This document shows, piece by piece, positions 21,016 through 34,540 of a stretch of DNA of 64,000 nt. Source of the DNA: Apus apus (taxonomy: Eukaryota; Chordata; Aves; Apodiformes; Apodidae); the NCBI RefSeq assembly GCF_020740795.1, contig NC_067282.1, positions 133,543,132 through 133,607,131 on the forward strand, in the 5' to 3' direction. Positions within the stretch are counted from its first letter, which is position 1. Each line of letters opens with the position of its first letter. The position numbers were made by a program, and so were the translations under genes. The notes under the pieces were generated by a model, which saw nothing but the letters and a program-made list of their open reading frames with translations, was not told the origin of the DNA and ran no database searches.

Positions 21016-23272
21016 AAAGAACTCCGTGTACTACAGAAATGCCAGGAATGGCAGTGAGAAGACTGGTGGTGAAAGAATTACGGGATAAGGGAGATTATTC
21101 CCAAAATTAAGTTTCAGGATTTAACAGGCTAGGGCTTTCTGAACTAGGTGTCTGTTACGAAGCCTCTGTAACCTCTGAGGATTTTGGGGCTTCCTGTTCT
21201 TCTGGAACATTGGATGACAAGTAGCCACAACTCTGCTTCACCTTGCCCCTAATTCATGTTTGCAGCATATGTAACTAAGGGTTCAGTTTCACCCCAGAGA
21301 GTGTGCAGAAATAGCAGCTTACTGTCATTGAAAGAGGGAATACAGGTCCCTCATCTCAGCCCTCCCTGTCTCCTGGCTGTGCATTTTTGCCTCTTACCTT
21401 GTACTGCTCTTAGCATTTGTTGGACTCTTCTGCAAGCCAATTTAGGTCTCTAAAACAAGAGAAAAAAAGACACTGGAAGGAGGAGGGGAAAAAACAAAAA
21501 AAGGCAGTTTTGTTACTACATTAGTAACTAGTTTGATGGAGTAAGAGGGAAACCATGGACCAAGGTGTTTGATGTTGGGTACCTCTCCCTGTGTTTTGGG
21601 CTGTTTCACATGATCTCTGGTCCTAGGCTGGCCATTAGTTGGGCATTCTGGTTGGAGTGCATTAGGTGTGCTTCTGGAGCACATCAGTTTACTTTCATCT
21701 GGAACTGTCCAGGTGGTGTGCTTGAAGACTGCTCTATGATGCAAACTAAGTGGGGCAAGTAGGGATAGTTAGACAGTTTGTTCCCAAAGAAAACCCTTGA
21801 GCTGAGCTAAAACATAGAGACACAGCCTTAGTGAACTGAATCAGCTCTGCAGGGGAGGGGTTTGGCTGCAAAGCTAGAAGAGTGGGGATGACCTGCTGTC
21901 CTTTGGCAGGCTGCATGTCTGCTCAGCTGTGAGCACACATAACCTAGGTGCTGAGATACTGCCCAAATCTGAGTTCCTAGCACCCACCTTCCTGACAGCT
22001 TGATGCCAGCTCTGCTTCACTTGAAGACGTCAGGCTTGCAGCAGAAAACTTCATGCCATGTAAAGTGGGAGGGCTTTTAGCTACAAGTTTGAGTTATCTT
22101 GCTAACTGCAAGGTGAATGTGTCTATTCAAGAAATTGGTGCAGGTGAGCCAAGATAACCAATTTGCAAACAAGCGATTGCATTTCTTTCATGGATTGGTG
22201 CAATTTTGGACATGCACATGGTTAGCTGTGTTTGATCTGATCATGCATACCTACCAAATCAGTCCTAAAAGCATACTTGCCATACGATGCTTTTTGCAAA
22301 CTGCAGGGTGTGCCTGCCTCTTAACTCGGGTGTTATCAGTGAAGGATAAGCTCCCAAGTGTAAATTGATGGCCAGTATTTTAAACAAGTCATCTTGTAAG
22401 CACCAAAGCTGATGAAGCCCAGCTTCCTATGTTTTGTATCTCATGACTGATTGCTACACCTTTGTAATGGGTGTCTGAAATCTTTCAGACAGATGGACAA
22501 TAGCTTTCTTATGTGTAGGGATTCTGATTTATAGAAATACGTGGGTATCCACCATGAGGATAATGCTGGGTGTCCGTCTTCTGCCTATTTTCTTGAAAGT
22601 TACAGGACCTAAACTGTTGAAGATATCTCCTCCTCTGTCCTCTGTGGTTTGAATTGGTCAGCTCTCTAGGCACAGGGTGATTATTACATCAGCATCATTT
22701 CCATAGGAAGCCAGATAAGAACAGGGAGCCAGGCTTAAGCTCCCAAAACTTTATACAAAGGTGAACCAGCAGCAAAGAAAAAGACATAGTACCTTTTTGG
22801 TACCTGCCTCCTGAGCAGGGTTCCAGACTCTTCCACTGCTCCGCGTGCAGTTTGTGGGAGGAGATAGGCATTGCAGAACTGGATTTGGATTCTGCACAGC
22901 AGAATGGTAGTTGTTTTCTGGGAAGCACTTAGGTAGCATAGGTCTTGGCTGAGCAAAGGGCTTTCCAGTCACAGTCCTATGCTTTGTTACCTACATTCTT
23001 TTATGGATCAAGTTCTAAATTGATAGGTGAACTTATATAGTTAGGCTCTTCTGCTCCAGTTTCTAAGCCTAACTAGGAATTTTGAAATTTAACTGGGATA
23101 TGGGAAGCCAACTTGATTTTGGGTAAAAGACTTACTAATCAAGGTTTGCAATAGTCAGTTTTCCATTGGATTTTAATTTGCATAACCAGATATCCCACAT
23201 CAGTTTAATCTTCTTGCAGGCATAATCCTAGTACTGCACTTTGGAGTAAAATGACTTTTGTGTTTCTTGTAG
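21016..23272. other. CDPF1 intron 1, last part
   Basis: No gene or clear repeat seen. It ends in a polypyrimidine-poor but usable acceptor (tgtttcttgtag) in front of CDPF1 exon 2. Confidence 0.5.
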
Positions 23273-23283
23273 GTAGCTTAAAG

Positions 23284-23396
23284 ATGGATGCTCCCAAAGA
23301 AGTTCAGCCTACAGGGGAGTTCAAGTGTCAGCTGTGTGGCTTAACAGCTCCATATATGTACTATGGGCAGAAGCCACCAAACACACACTCTATTGT
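23284..23396 (+). CDS. CDPF1: CDPF1 coding exon 1 (residues 1-37 and part of 38)
   Basis: The ATG at 23284 lies 11 bases after the AG acceptor at 23271-23272. A second AG four bases later (23275-23276) could also be used and would change only the 5' UTR. The exon encodes the first CxxC (residues 15-18) and ends at GT|GTAAGT in phase 2. The unspliced frame would hit TAA within the donor. Confidence 0.93.
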
Positions 23397-26300
23397 GTAA
23401 GTACAGCCTTTTACATTACAGACTCCATTTATGCTATGAGCATTAGAAGCCTTGTACTATGAAACAACATGCATTGCATGAATCCAATAATATGCCATAT
23501 TGCCCCTGAATATGAGTCTTGATGTTTAAAGTGACCTTTTTTCAAAGGGAAGAAATGTTAAAAATTGTCAGCATTGATAGCAAAGACAAAAATCCTTTTT
23601 CCCATCCTGCTTCAATACCATGTAAAGATTTGTATTTAAGCTATTTCATAACCCCACTTACTGCTATTTATGTATATTGTAATATTTTTCATAGAACACT
23701 GTTGACTGTCAGCCTAGCATTTCTGGGAATAGCCCTTTATTCATAGCTGGGCAACACATAAACACAGCATGAATTAAATACCTACAGTAAAAACACTTTT
23801 TAAAAGCTGTTTGACATGCTGTGGAATTTTCATCAGCAATGCTTTTTGCATGGATTAGACAATTATTTGTCAGATTGTATGACATTAAAGTGTGTGTAAA
23901 TTTAGCTAGTATTTAGATTTTAGGAGACTGAAGCCTTTCCCATCTCAGCCAAGTAGGGGTAGTTTGACCTGAAACTATGCAGCTACAAATTTGTCTGCAG
24001 ACATTAAACTCCCTGTAAAACAAAGCACTTAGCTTTACATGTACGAGTAGTTCTGTTGAGGCTGCCCCAGTCAACAAACCTATCAGGCCAGCATGGTCAG
24101 GAACTCACTGGAACTGGAAGTCACACATGTACTTAGCATTTTAGCTGACTAAGACTGCTCAGTTTCTTATATAATGGAAACAGCTGTTGATCACCACCTG
24201 CTTGGGCTGAAATGACATCTGTTTTCCTCAGGCAGCTGTATTCTTGTCGTTCCAAAACCCATGGTGCTTACTGGTTTTCCCTCTTCTACTCAGCAGAGCG
24301 ATGGCTCACTTTTGATCAGGTCCATTTGTAAAGACTCTGAATTGAGGCTGAACATAAATCTTAACTTTAGGTTATCCAAGCTCAGTATTAACATCTCAGT
24401 TTTATTTGGATTGCTGTGTTAAGACTGAATCTTGCAAGGGAAGCTTTGCAAAGGTAATCCAGTACACTAGGAGACTTTGTTGACAAGGTGATCTGCCATG
24501 TTAAGATGCTTGATCCTTCCTAATGATGGAAGGCTTGAGACATACCATTTTTTTTGTTTGAGTAGAGAGGAAGAAGAAAAAGGAGTGCACTCACAAACAC
24601 ATACTTTGTGTGTGTAGTAGACAAGAAGAACGCAGTGTGAGTTAACAGAATAGTTTAAAAATATGTATTTTACTCCATATTACTATAGAATCCAAGTTTG
24701 ATTTAAACCCAAGAATATGCCAGCCTTGCAGGGTGCCCTGCTGCAGGCAGACACCCAGCTGACTTCTCTAATATTTTGCCTGGAGCTCCCAGGAAGAGTA
24801 AAGCTCTAGTCTTTCCCAAGTAGGTTGCCCAGTTAATAAATGCACTCCCGTAATACCCTGAAGCAAACAGTACAGTCTGTGACATAAAGTAAGCATATTT
24901 AATTGTAATGTTCTGTCCTTGTAGTTCTTGTGCTGTTGAAACGGTAACTTGACAAAGCACTGAAGTTGGCCATGCAAAGAAGTGCCTGTCATAAAAATGG
25001 AAGATAAAAAATACTTTAAAGATAGAGCACTGAGAAAAAAACTAGCAAGACAATGCTGAGGTGATCACCAATTGCTCTAATTTTGGAAGAGAGATAGAAA
25101 GTGCAGTATAGGACTGGAGACAACCACGACGTTGGTTTTGAAGAGGAAGGGAGCTGCATAGCTGCTACATTGCCTCATGCAAATCAAGTAGGAAGAGTTG
25201 ATAATTTTTAAGCCTCCACAGTTTCCGCATTTCAAGTCTCCCATACTGTGAAATCTATCTTTAAAAGCCTGGAATTGTTCTCTTACAGGATTTTGGAAGA
25301 AAGCTATGTCATGAAGGATCCTTTCACCCCTGACAAGGACAAATTCCTCATCCTTGGGTCTCACTGCAGTTTGTGTAGCAGATCAGTGTGTGTTAGTACA
25401 GTAAGTAAAAAGCACAATGAGCTTCTGCAATAATTTCTTTTTGTTCAAGTCCTGGTGAGCTGCTAGAGAAAGACCAAATAGCAAAAACCTAAACAGCCTG
25501 TTGTTAAAGGCAAGCAAATTGTATGTGGTTGTTGATTCCCCTGGATAAAGCTCTATATGAATGAAAATAATCATCAACTCTTAAGTGTTCTGTTTACAGA
25601 TGAGCACACTCCAGCCTCACAAACACAACATGTGCTCTTTTCCAATTTCTCAGCACAAGAAAACTCAAAGGAGATTCACTTGAAGATCTTTAAGGTTCAG
25701 TAGATTGTACTACACCAAAAATTTTTTTTTTTTGGTAAATTTTCTAAGTTTTTTTTCTGTAAAGGGAATATAAATGTCCGTGGATTGTTTGGTTTGGATC
25801 CACAGCACACAGCTGCCATCCTCTTTGTAAAAACTAAGGTAGAAAGAGAGCAGGGAGGGTGTTGTGCGATGCTAGGATAGCTCTCTGAAGAAGAATAAAT
25901 TTGAGTAGCAGCTGGTAGGCAACCTTAAAGCTATGAAATCAGAGTGTGGTCCAGAAAAGTGGAGTAAAATTACAGTTGTTTTAATTCCTTCTCTTCAGTG
26001 CAGAACTGGTCCTTTGTTTGCGGTGTGTTCAAAGCAAAAATGAAGACAAGTTATTACACAATTATCTGTGTCTGGAGGCAGTACTGAGGAACTTAGGTTC
26101 CGTTCCCTTCCCCTGGCAAGCCAGTTCTGTGGTTGAAAGAGACTTGGGACTCATGCAGTAGTCAGAACTCATGCATGACTCAACCTATGAGGAGACTTCA
26201 CCTAATTGCTTACATGGACAACAGCATGTATTTGTTATACCAGACATCACTGCCCTCATAGCAGCCAGATCCTTTCAAAGTGGTCATTTGCTGTCCCAGA

Positions 26301-29300
26301 GTTATGTGTTTAAATCTAAGAGTGCAGCTAATAGCATGTGTGAGAGCACATCTTGCTAGTGTGTCATCTTTAGCAGTTTTCAAATTCAACCTTTTCTGCC
26401 CATTCTCTAATTGCAGTGGTGAGGGCCAGCCCCAATGACATCCTTACTGCAAGTAGATAGTAGCAGGAGTATTCAAACAGACCAGTTAAAGACTGTGAAG
26501 ATGTAGTATTTTTTTTCTTCATTATATTTGCTGGCCAGTTATAGTTCTGATGGGACAAGGTAACACCTCTGATCTCCTCAGAGCACAGGGTGAGATAATC
26601 TGGGCAACTGAGACAGCTCATATGTCAATGCCAGACAGTTTCTGTGTGAGAACTTGAGGAAATTCTCTTGAGCAAAACAAAGGGTCAAATTACACTGAAA
26701 ACAATTTAGAGGGTTAGACAGACAGCAAAAAGGCAATTGGCACTCTTGGACAAATTTAGCTGCTAATCTGACTTGCAGGGAGTTAGCAGCAAGGATGGCT
26801 TTGGTCCACTGTCCTGAGAGGAGCATGCAATAACACCTTTCTCCTCATTAGGCTTGTTTCCTATTTCTGAAGTCCCTTCTGTCATTTAAATGAATTAAAA
26901 TCACCAAAAGGTCAGACTAGAGTTTGCAGCTGAGGTGAGGTTTTGTTTGTTTGTTTGTTTGTTTTTTCCTTTCTGGAACTACCTGAGGACTATGTGGGAG
27001 TCAGAGCAAGTGCTGGAGCTCTCTGGTTATGGCTTTGATAGCTGGCCTCAAGTTTCCAGGGCCAAGTAGCTCAACGCAGTTGTGTGAAGGCAAAGCTCAA
27101 ATGTGAGCAAGATCTTCCTAGTGACAATGTCCCTGTCTTGGCTGGTAGTTGATTTAACTCCCACACACAGCCAGAGAAAGAGGCAAGTGCAGCCAGTCAG
27201 ATAGTTTGGGCTTATGAGCTTGGTTCCTGCCCTGACACGTCAGGTTTATCCCTTTTTCACAGCAGAGGATTAGCAACTCAGATGCCTTTTGAGCAAACTT
27301 GGGTGCCTCTAGCTGTTTTCATTCTGAAATGAACTGTCTTGAATTTAGGAAGGATTCAAAGGATATTTACAAGTCTGGCAGTTAAATCTGTCAGAAATAC
27401 AGAGTTTCAGCCTCTCAGTATCTTTCCACACAGTGTGTGTTTCTGAACGAAGGTGGGGCTTTTCCTTTTAAAAGATTTAATAATTGTTTCAGTTAATCTA
27501 GGGCATAATGATGTAAGAGGATATTGGCAGTGAGCTCCTAGAAGCCTCTTCTAATCTTTTTTACTTGCTTGCTTGCTTTGGCTATTGTGGAAATCTGTCG
27601 ATCATTGACATTATCTGAGTCTTCAAGATTCCCCTGATGGTATCACTCAAAGCAAAACCTTGATTGTAAATAATTGAGAATAAATTTCTTACCAAACTGG
27701 CCAGGCCAGATAGTGAATCACACAAATGACTACAGTTTCAAAATGTATTTAGCAATACTGCTTAGGTAACATTGAAAGAGATCAGCAGAAATTATAATTA
27801 GTGCTTTAAACACCCACACCACAAAATAGGTAAACACATACTATTCCTCTTTCATGTAGGGAAAATGAAAAGTCCAGAGAAGTAGAAACTGATCCAGGAC
27901 AGTAGAGAGAGACAAAGTTAGGATAACATCTCTGTGGATTGGTTTTGATTCTGCTTGTGCTTGACCCAGTCCTACACTGAGTGTTTCCGTAATGTCACAA
28001 TATATGAATTGAAGCTGAAGGGTCACGCTTCTTGAGCATCTCTGGCAAAGAAGCTCAACCAATTTGATAGAAAGTTTACAGTGACAGTTTGCTTTCATTT
28101 TTGTGTTAATTCAAAATAGTACTAGACTAACCTGTGACAAAATTAAGACTCTTCTGACCTTAGATTTGGCAAAGGGATTGGATTTAATTTGCTAGCTTTT
28201 GTATCTAAGAAGGCTTAGATGCAGATCAGATTTTAGGCCTTTCATGAGGCAACCCATGCTAGCTGCAGTGTCTTTCCTTGCAATTCCTGTGCCAAGGACA
28301 GTCAAGACTTACAACTGTTTTGTATAATGCTCATAAACTCCCTTCTTCAAATATTCACTTGTCTCACTCAGTTAATTTGCTCCAGTCACCCTACTAAACA
28401 CAGGCAAAGGAAAGATGTGGCTTTTGAAAAAGAAAGGAGGAAAGGCAGCAAGTTTAATTCCTTCTTGCTCGCCTCAGCAGAAGGTGACTAAATAGTGACC
28501 TTGAACATGACTAGTTATCAACTGATAAACGTAATACTCCAGCTACTTTCCTCTGAACTTTCAGGCATGCGAGGTCAATCCCGGACACGGTTAGGCAGCG
28601 CCTTCCCTTTACATACAGTTTCCTTTACAAGTGTGGTAAAAATAATATCCCTTTATATATATTACTTTCAGACATTATGCATGTGAAAACAGAAATAAAC
28701 TCTGGCAGTATGCCTTGGCAGCTCAGTTTTGCCTGAATTGGACTATTAAGTTTGAAATTGAAATGGCCCCCTCCTGCCTTGGACATGGAAGGGGCAAAAC
28801 ACGTTCAACAATTACCTGATTGAACCCAGAACCCTATCAGGAAACTGTCACAGAAGGTTTTGCCCATACATGGTAAGTGTAGTTCATAGGGCTTTAAAAC
28901 AACAGCTAGGTTGAATAATCCTATGGCAGAGAGTAGGACTAAGGCTTTATGGACTGAGCTCCCTGATCTGCATTGGTTCATATTCACATTTTCCCACTAA
29001 GTCCCATCAGCCAAAAACCAGCAAAAGTTGGCAACTTACTTTGTCTAAAAGAATGCAAGTTGAGCACCTGTAAATCTGCAAGGAGCTGCATCCTGACATC
29101 AGAGTTCCTTATCTGCAGGATGAGGGGAAAGCCTCTCCCCTCCTTTGCCATCACCCAGTAGAAATCAGCAGTGCAGTGTCCTTCAGTGTGGAGCCATCAG
29201 CTTAACCTCGAGGCAGGGGGAGCCGCTTATCATTTTGCAATACAAACAAGAATTGCCGGGCAAACTTAAACTCTAATCTTCCATTTTTAATTGGCAGCTT

Positions 29301-31046
29301 AAAGTATTAAGGATACCAAGAGACAAAAAACAATAGGCTCTAGATGTTGTGCAACTGAGTTCCAGTTTCAGGGCCTTTCAGCGACTGAGGCCTCACACTA
29401 ACTCTGAATATGAAGGGGCCTAGCAGTCAGTGCAGAAAAGGACAAGAAATGAAGAGAAGTTGTTCTGTGAGCTTGAAAGTCATACAGAGGCAGGCTGACA
29501 GTGATAAAATCACCTGCTGAATCTACTGCTGAAGTCCAGATAGTGACATGGGAAACAAAAGCAAGAACAGAAACAGAAATATTCAAATGAAGCCCCCAGA
29601 AAAACGCCAGCCACAAATGACCATGGCAAGAAGAAGACTTTGCTATTTGAGTAAAATGCATCAGATCCATTACTCCCAGAAAGATGTTCTGATCCATCCA
29701 TGCTGATGCCTTTATTCATGCTTAAATCCCCAAGAATAATCTATCGGCAACACCAGCTCCAGCTTACCCATTAAATCCTATTTGGAATTTAGTGATCAGC
29801 ATGCCAGGACAACCATGGGCTTCAGCCTCACTGTAGGGCAAAAGAATAATACATTAGTAAGTTTATCTTCCAGTTGTCCAAACTCTATACAGTAAGTAGA
29901 TTAAAATATTCCATCAGTTTTGCTTCTTCCTAGTCAATAACATCTGGTTAGAGCTGACTGGGTGAAAAAAATGTACTGGGTTTGTAACACTTGCTAACCA
30001 AATCAGTTGTGAACAAAATGTGTAAGATCATTGTGTCATTCCAGTTCAAGGGCAGGGGAAATACCTCCTTTGTGCACAACAGTTTTTATACTTCACCATG
30101 AAGAATTCAGAGAATAGACATCAGCCAAACCTTTAGTACCATGTATGTTTTTAGTTTTCAATGAATCAGCGAGTACATTTCTTCAAGGTAAAGGTGGTTA
30201 AATGGATGAAATCTCAGGTGAATTGTCTTGACTGAATTGAATTCACAGTATGATAGAATGCTTTGGGTTGGAAGGGACTGTAAAGATCATCTAATTCTAA
30301 CACCCTCTGCCATGGGCAGGGGCACCTCCCACTAGACCAGGCTGCTCAGAGCCCCATTCAGCCTGGCCTTGAACACTTCCAGGGATGGGGCTTCCACAAC
30401 TGCTCTGGGCAACCTGTGCCAGTGTCTCACCACCCTCACAGTGAAGTGTATCTTCCTAATGTCTAACCTAAATCTTCCCTCTTCTTCCAGTTTAAAGCTG
30501 TTAACCCTTATTCTGTCACTCCTGCTCTTATAAAAGCCCCTCCCCAGCTTGCCTGTAGCCCCTTCAGGTACTGGAAGGCTGCTATAAGGTCTCCCCAGAG
30601 CCTTCTCTTTCCCAGGCTGATGCCTTTATTCATGTAACACAGTGAGCTGATGAAGGTCACCATGATAGTTGATTTGGTTAGTGATCGTTACAGACTCAGT
30701 TTTTATTTTTTCACCCAGTTAGCTCTAATCAGATGTTAGAATTACTGAATGGAAAGAGGCAAAATTGCTGGGATATTTCAACCTAGAAGAGGAATTTAAT
30801 TGAGAAGAATTCTAATTATAAATGTGGTTTAATGAGACTGGAACATAAGCAGTTCTATTTTATATATCCTGCTAATAATGTTTTCTTTCTTTACAGGAAT
30901 GTAGTCTGTTCTACTCCAAAAGGTTCTGTCTCCCCTGTGTGAATGAAAACCTAAAGGCCTTTCCTTTGGAAATACAGGAAGATATGAATAAAAGGAAGCC
31001 CCAGCCAAAATCCTTCCCCTGTCAAAAGAGGGATACAAGAACATAA
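23284..31046 (+). CDS. CDPF1: CDPF1, cysteine-rich DPF motif domain-containing protein 1 (3 coding exons)
   Basis: Joined exons 23284-23396, 25289-25400 and 30897-31046 give 124 codons plus stop, close to the human length of about 123 aa. All junctions are GT-AG and in phase. The protein carries CxxC pairs at residues 15-18, 64-67 and 86-89, extra cysteines at 72 and 77, and the family-defining DPF at 48-50 in KDPFTPDKDKF. The cysteine pairs suggest metal binding, but no biochemical role is established for the family. The start has a strong Kozak context (A at -3, G at +4). The gene is driven from the CpG island about 13 kb upstream and converges on PPARA. No signal peptide or membrane segment is seen, so it is likely intracellular. 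Confidence 0.95.
23397..25288. other. CDPF1 intron 2 (1,892 bp)
   Basis: GTAAGT donor and a tctcttacag-like acceptor. No repeat, exon or RNA gene recognised inside. Confidence 0.8.
25289..25400 (+). CDS. CDPF1: CDPF1 coding exon 2 (residues 38-75)
   Basis: 112 bp from the acceptor at 25287-25288 to the GTAAGT donor at 25401. Encodes the DPF motif (residues 48-50) and the second CxxC (64-67). It is the best-conserved part of the protein and ends in phase 0. Confidence 0.95.
26941..26967. repeat. (TTTG)n microsatellite
   Basis: About five TTTG units followed by a T run. Confidence 0.9.
29702..29720. repeat. 19-bp exact direct repeat, copy 1
   Basis: gctgatgcctttattcatg recurs exactly at 30616-30634, directly at the 5' break of the CR1 copy. 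The distance is 914 bp. Confidence 0.85.
30249..30620 (-). mobile_element. CR1 LINE 3' fragment
   Basis: Second minus-strand CR1 3' end, opening on the plus strand with 'tatgatagaatgctttgggt' and continuing through the same conserved blocks as the copy at 10521. It is 5'-truncated at 'cccaggctga' near 30620. It lies in CDPF1 intron 3, antisense to the gene. Confidence 0.9.
30616..30634. repeat. 19-bp exact direct repeat, copy 2
   Basis: Identical to 29702-29720. Its first five bases overlap the last bases of the CR1 copy. Confidence 0.85.
30897..31046 (+). CDS. CDPF1: CDPF1 terminal coding exon (residues 76-124, stop)
   Basis: The acceptor tttctttacag ends at 30896. The exon starts in phase 0 with ECSLFYSKRFCLPC, holding Cys77 and the third CxxC (86-89), and ends with a basic tail and TAA at 31044-31046. 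Confidence 0.95.
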   Translation, partial: ECSLFYSKRFCLPCVNENLKAFPLEIQEDMNKRKPQPKSFPCQKRDTRT

Positions 31047-34000
31047 ATACTGAAGGACTGAGAGGGATGGCTCTTTGGCTGGGGTTTCTTCTCTCTCCTT
31101 TTGCACACTATCAGGTTGCTCCTTTTAAAGACGTGACCTTCATCAGCTCACCACTACAGGACACAGTAACACATTTCCTTATGTTTGGCTCGGCTTCAAA
31201 CGTCATCACGCAGCGATTGCGGTGCCAGCAGGATGGCCTGAAGTTGTTGGAAGAGCCAGAAGGGCCAGCAGACAAGCCTGTTGTCACCACATAAAACCCA
31301 TGTAGTAAAAAACTAAACAGTATAACATAGGAGCAGTGCCCAGATTTCACATTTGTTATTTTAATGTTTAGTGTTGTTCTTGATGCTCCTACAGTGCTAT
31401 GAAAATCCAAGACAGATTTTTCTGTCTTAATTAATACATCCAAGAAAATCAGTGTACAGCAATTGTTAGCCTAACAGTGCTGTCCTGGTAGGATTACAGT
31501 AGGCAAGGAGTTCAAAGCTTTACTTTAAAGTAAAAGTGTTAGGAGAAAATGTCACAGGTCCCCATAGAAATACCTAGATTCTTCCAGATTATCATCCCAA
31601 TGCTATCACAGACTTCTGAAGGTAGGCGCTCTCATAAGAAATACCAAAGTAATTTTTAAAAATATTAAAATGAAAGATACTTCCAGGTCACTTGCACTCA
31701 GTTTCCACTCAATCTTCAGTCCATGTCAGTACAGCAGCAGGAGAGGACCCTTAATATGTCTGATTTATGCTTTACAAGGGAAGATGATACCCTTTTCAAT
31801 TTCACATCAGTTAATCTGGAAATAGAAAAGATTAGTTAATAAGCTCAATTCTTTCCAGAACTGGACAATTAAACTACAGCTAGAATAGGGATTTCAAAAG
31901 CATAGTTTTAGTCAAAAAAGGGTAAACAAAATGTTAGGGAAACAGCATTTTGTTTGCTTAGCTTAAAAATTAGCTGCACAATTTATGTTGGCTTTGTCTT
32001 AATTACAAGGCATTTATAAGAAACCAACAGTCACACACCTTAAGGTATGTCTAGGATGCTCCCTAATCACCAGATCACATTTACTCAAGCTTTGGTTGGT
32101 CATTGGCTCAGAACCCTTTAATGTCTTGGTTAACATTTCTTAGCTTTTCCATCAATGCCATATATCAACATCTAAGCTTGATCATTTTAGTAGAATGAAC
32201 CATGTGTCTGTTAAAAGAAATCAACATTTCAGTGAGTTATCTTCAGTTCTTTAGAATGTTTGAGTGCCCTGAAATATTTTTTCTTTTTTTTTTTCCTGAA
32301 CCTACTGGGCTTGTGTCCTCTGTTAGGGACTGGAATTTTGTGCAGTTACTAGAGGAGCAGTAATGGACCTATTAGTACCCTTTTCAAGCTCCATACAAAT
32401 CTTTAATTGCAGGGAAAAAAAAGTTTGAAGCCAGTATTTCAGATTTCTTTCTGCAGTAACAAGACTACACTTTCAAAGAAGTTATATTAAACTTACAATG
32501 AGTGGTATTCAATTTCAGTTTCATGCTAGACCCCCTCCCCCCCTGCACTTTAAAAGTTAGTGTGTCTGCTTTGTACAAAGAAGAGAGGCAGAGAACCAGA
32601 ACTGTAAGAAGAGTGAGAGATGCTAGAAAGAGAATCACAGCACTATTCCATCTTAAAAATGTAGCTATTATAATCAAGCTGACAAAAAGCAACATCATTA
32701 TGGGAGATCACATTCTTTGTTTATACCAGCAAATGTTTTAGAAACACATTTTGTTTCCTGTATTTCACACTGTTTGCAACAGGTTTTATCTTAACTCGTG
32801 GCTTGAAAGTAGGTTTTAAAAACCCAGTTCCTATCTAAGTGAGAGTGTGCCTTTGGGTTGTATGACATAGAGACCTAGCCTGGGACAGGTAGATGCACCC
32901 ACTAACCTGCTGGCAAGGATCTGGTGTCTCTGAGCTGTTTTCCCTCCTGTTCAACCTCCCCTGTGCCCTTTAAGACAAATGCAGTTAACTCGCAGTCATA
33001 ACCATTATTTTTTACAGCATGATATGAGAGCAATTTAAAGCTCTTGGGAATTACCTATCTTCAAGTAAAGGACACTTGTGCTTCACAGTTACCTGGTTAT
33101 GCATACCTGTTAGGTGAGGAAAAGCACACTTCCAGCAAGGGCCAAAAAACAGTTCAGTAGCTCAGGACCATCAGATGTGTTCTGCCATCTCCAGTCCATG
33201 CTTTAGGGAAAGAAGGCTGGCCTACATACAACTTGGTATCTCCTGGAATGATAAAGGATTATTATCTGTGCCTAGCTGTTAAAACTTGCATGTTCCACAT
33301 TCTTCTATTCCCCTTGAACATGGGCATTTTGGTCCCTATATCATAATATAATGGTATAATACGATGTTGTAGACCAAATGCCATCATGCCCAATCTTAAT
33401 GGTCACTAGATACTCTTCAAGACATACTAGGTACTCTTCAAGACATGCAGAGCCTTTACATCTTGGTTTCCATCAGGTTCTCTGAGTACTTGCTCCTGCT
33501 CAAAATCAGGCCTTCCATGCTCCTGAGCACAGCTGATGAAGAAATGTGATTCTTTAACCCTCTGCTGTCATTTTTGCTTCAGCACTCTTTTAGCATCTTA
33601 ATAAATCCCCAGATTATTGAAGGAAGACAATAATCTGTGACACATCCTCCCAACTGACTGAACTGAAGCCGTGCTCCTGAAATGGGTGAGCTGTGCTACC
33701 CATCACGGGGACATGCAGTCAGTGCTTGCTGAATTCAACAAACCTCTCAAGCTGTTCATACAGTCAATGAGAATGGATGGACAGAGCAGGACAGTAGGTC
33801 AGCAGGCAAACTGATGAAGTATATATACATATAAATTTATATATGCAATGTGTATATGTATGTTACACACACATTCCTAAATTAAAAAGTGTGTCTAACA
33901 GTTAACCTGTAAGCATCAGCACTTCAATGCTGCTTTAAATATCATTCTGCCTTTAAAAGGTCTCTGCAATACACATCTTATTATGTAGCAAAGATACTTA

Positions 34001-34540
34001 ATACATTTTATTAACATCTACTTGATGCTAACCCAAAAAATCTGGGCACCAATCCCACCAAGGTTGCTTATCCACTCTTGTTCACCACTAAAAAATCAGT
34101 GTGATAACTCCCCGGAGTAAAGTTAAGCAGCTAAGTGTTTTCTGAAGCAGGGCCTTGTGTACCACATGAAGGCAAATCAGGTCAAGCCAAAATCACTCAA
34201 GTTCTCAGCTGCAGTAGAGCAGCACAAAACACACACGCACGCCCCTGGTGCTGTGGCAGAAGGAGCAATGGGTGTCACCATCCCAGGGGCATCCCCGCGT
34301 CCTGCTTCTGCAAGTGTTGACACAAGCTCTGGGCTGCAAGCGTGAGGGGTCGAACAAGAGTGGAGAACAGAACTGCTTTCCTCTACATGGAAGTCACCCC
34401 TGCCTGCACGGTCACTGAGCGAGGGCCTCAGCCAAGAGCTGGCAGCTGCAGCCAGCAGAGGGTAGCAAGTAGGCTTGGCTCAAAACCGTGACCGTGCAGT
34501 GAATTGCTTTCCTGGAAATAAAAGATCAGCACAAGTAATT
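31047..34540. other. CDPF1 3' UTR and convergent intergenic region
   Basis: The CDPF1 3' UTR end is not certain. Plus-strand candidates are ATTAAA at 31664, 31868 and 32486 and AATAAA at 33600. A 21-bp tandem duplication is at 33405-33446 and a TA/CA-rich stretch near 33820-33875. No other gene seen. The tail-to-tail partner is PPARA. Confidence 0.5.
33405..33446. repeat. 21-bp tandem duplication
   Basis: Two adjacent copies of actag[a/g]tactcttcaagacat with a single mismatch. Confidence 0.9.

Larger units (their letters stand above)
25401..30248. other. CDPF1 intron 3, up to the CR1 copy
   Basis: Contains a (TTTG)n run at 26941-26967 and one copy of a 19-bp direct repeat at 29702-29720. 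No other gene or repeat recognised. Confidence 0.6.
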
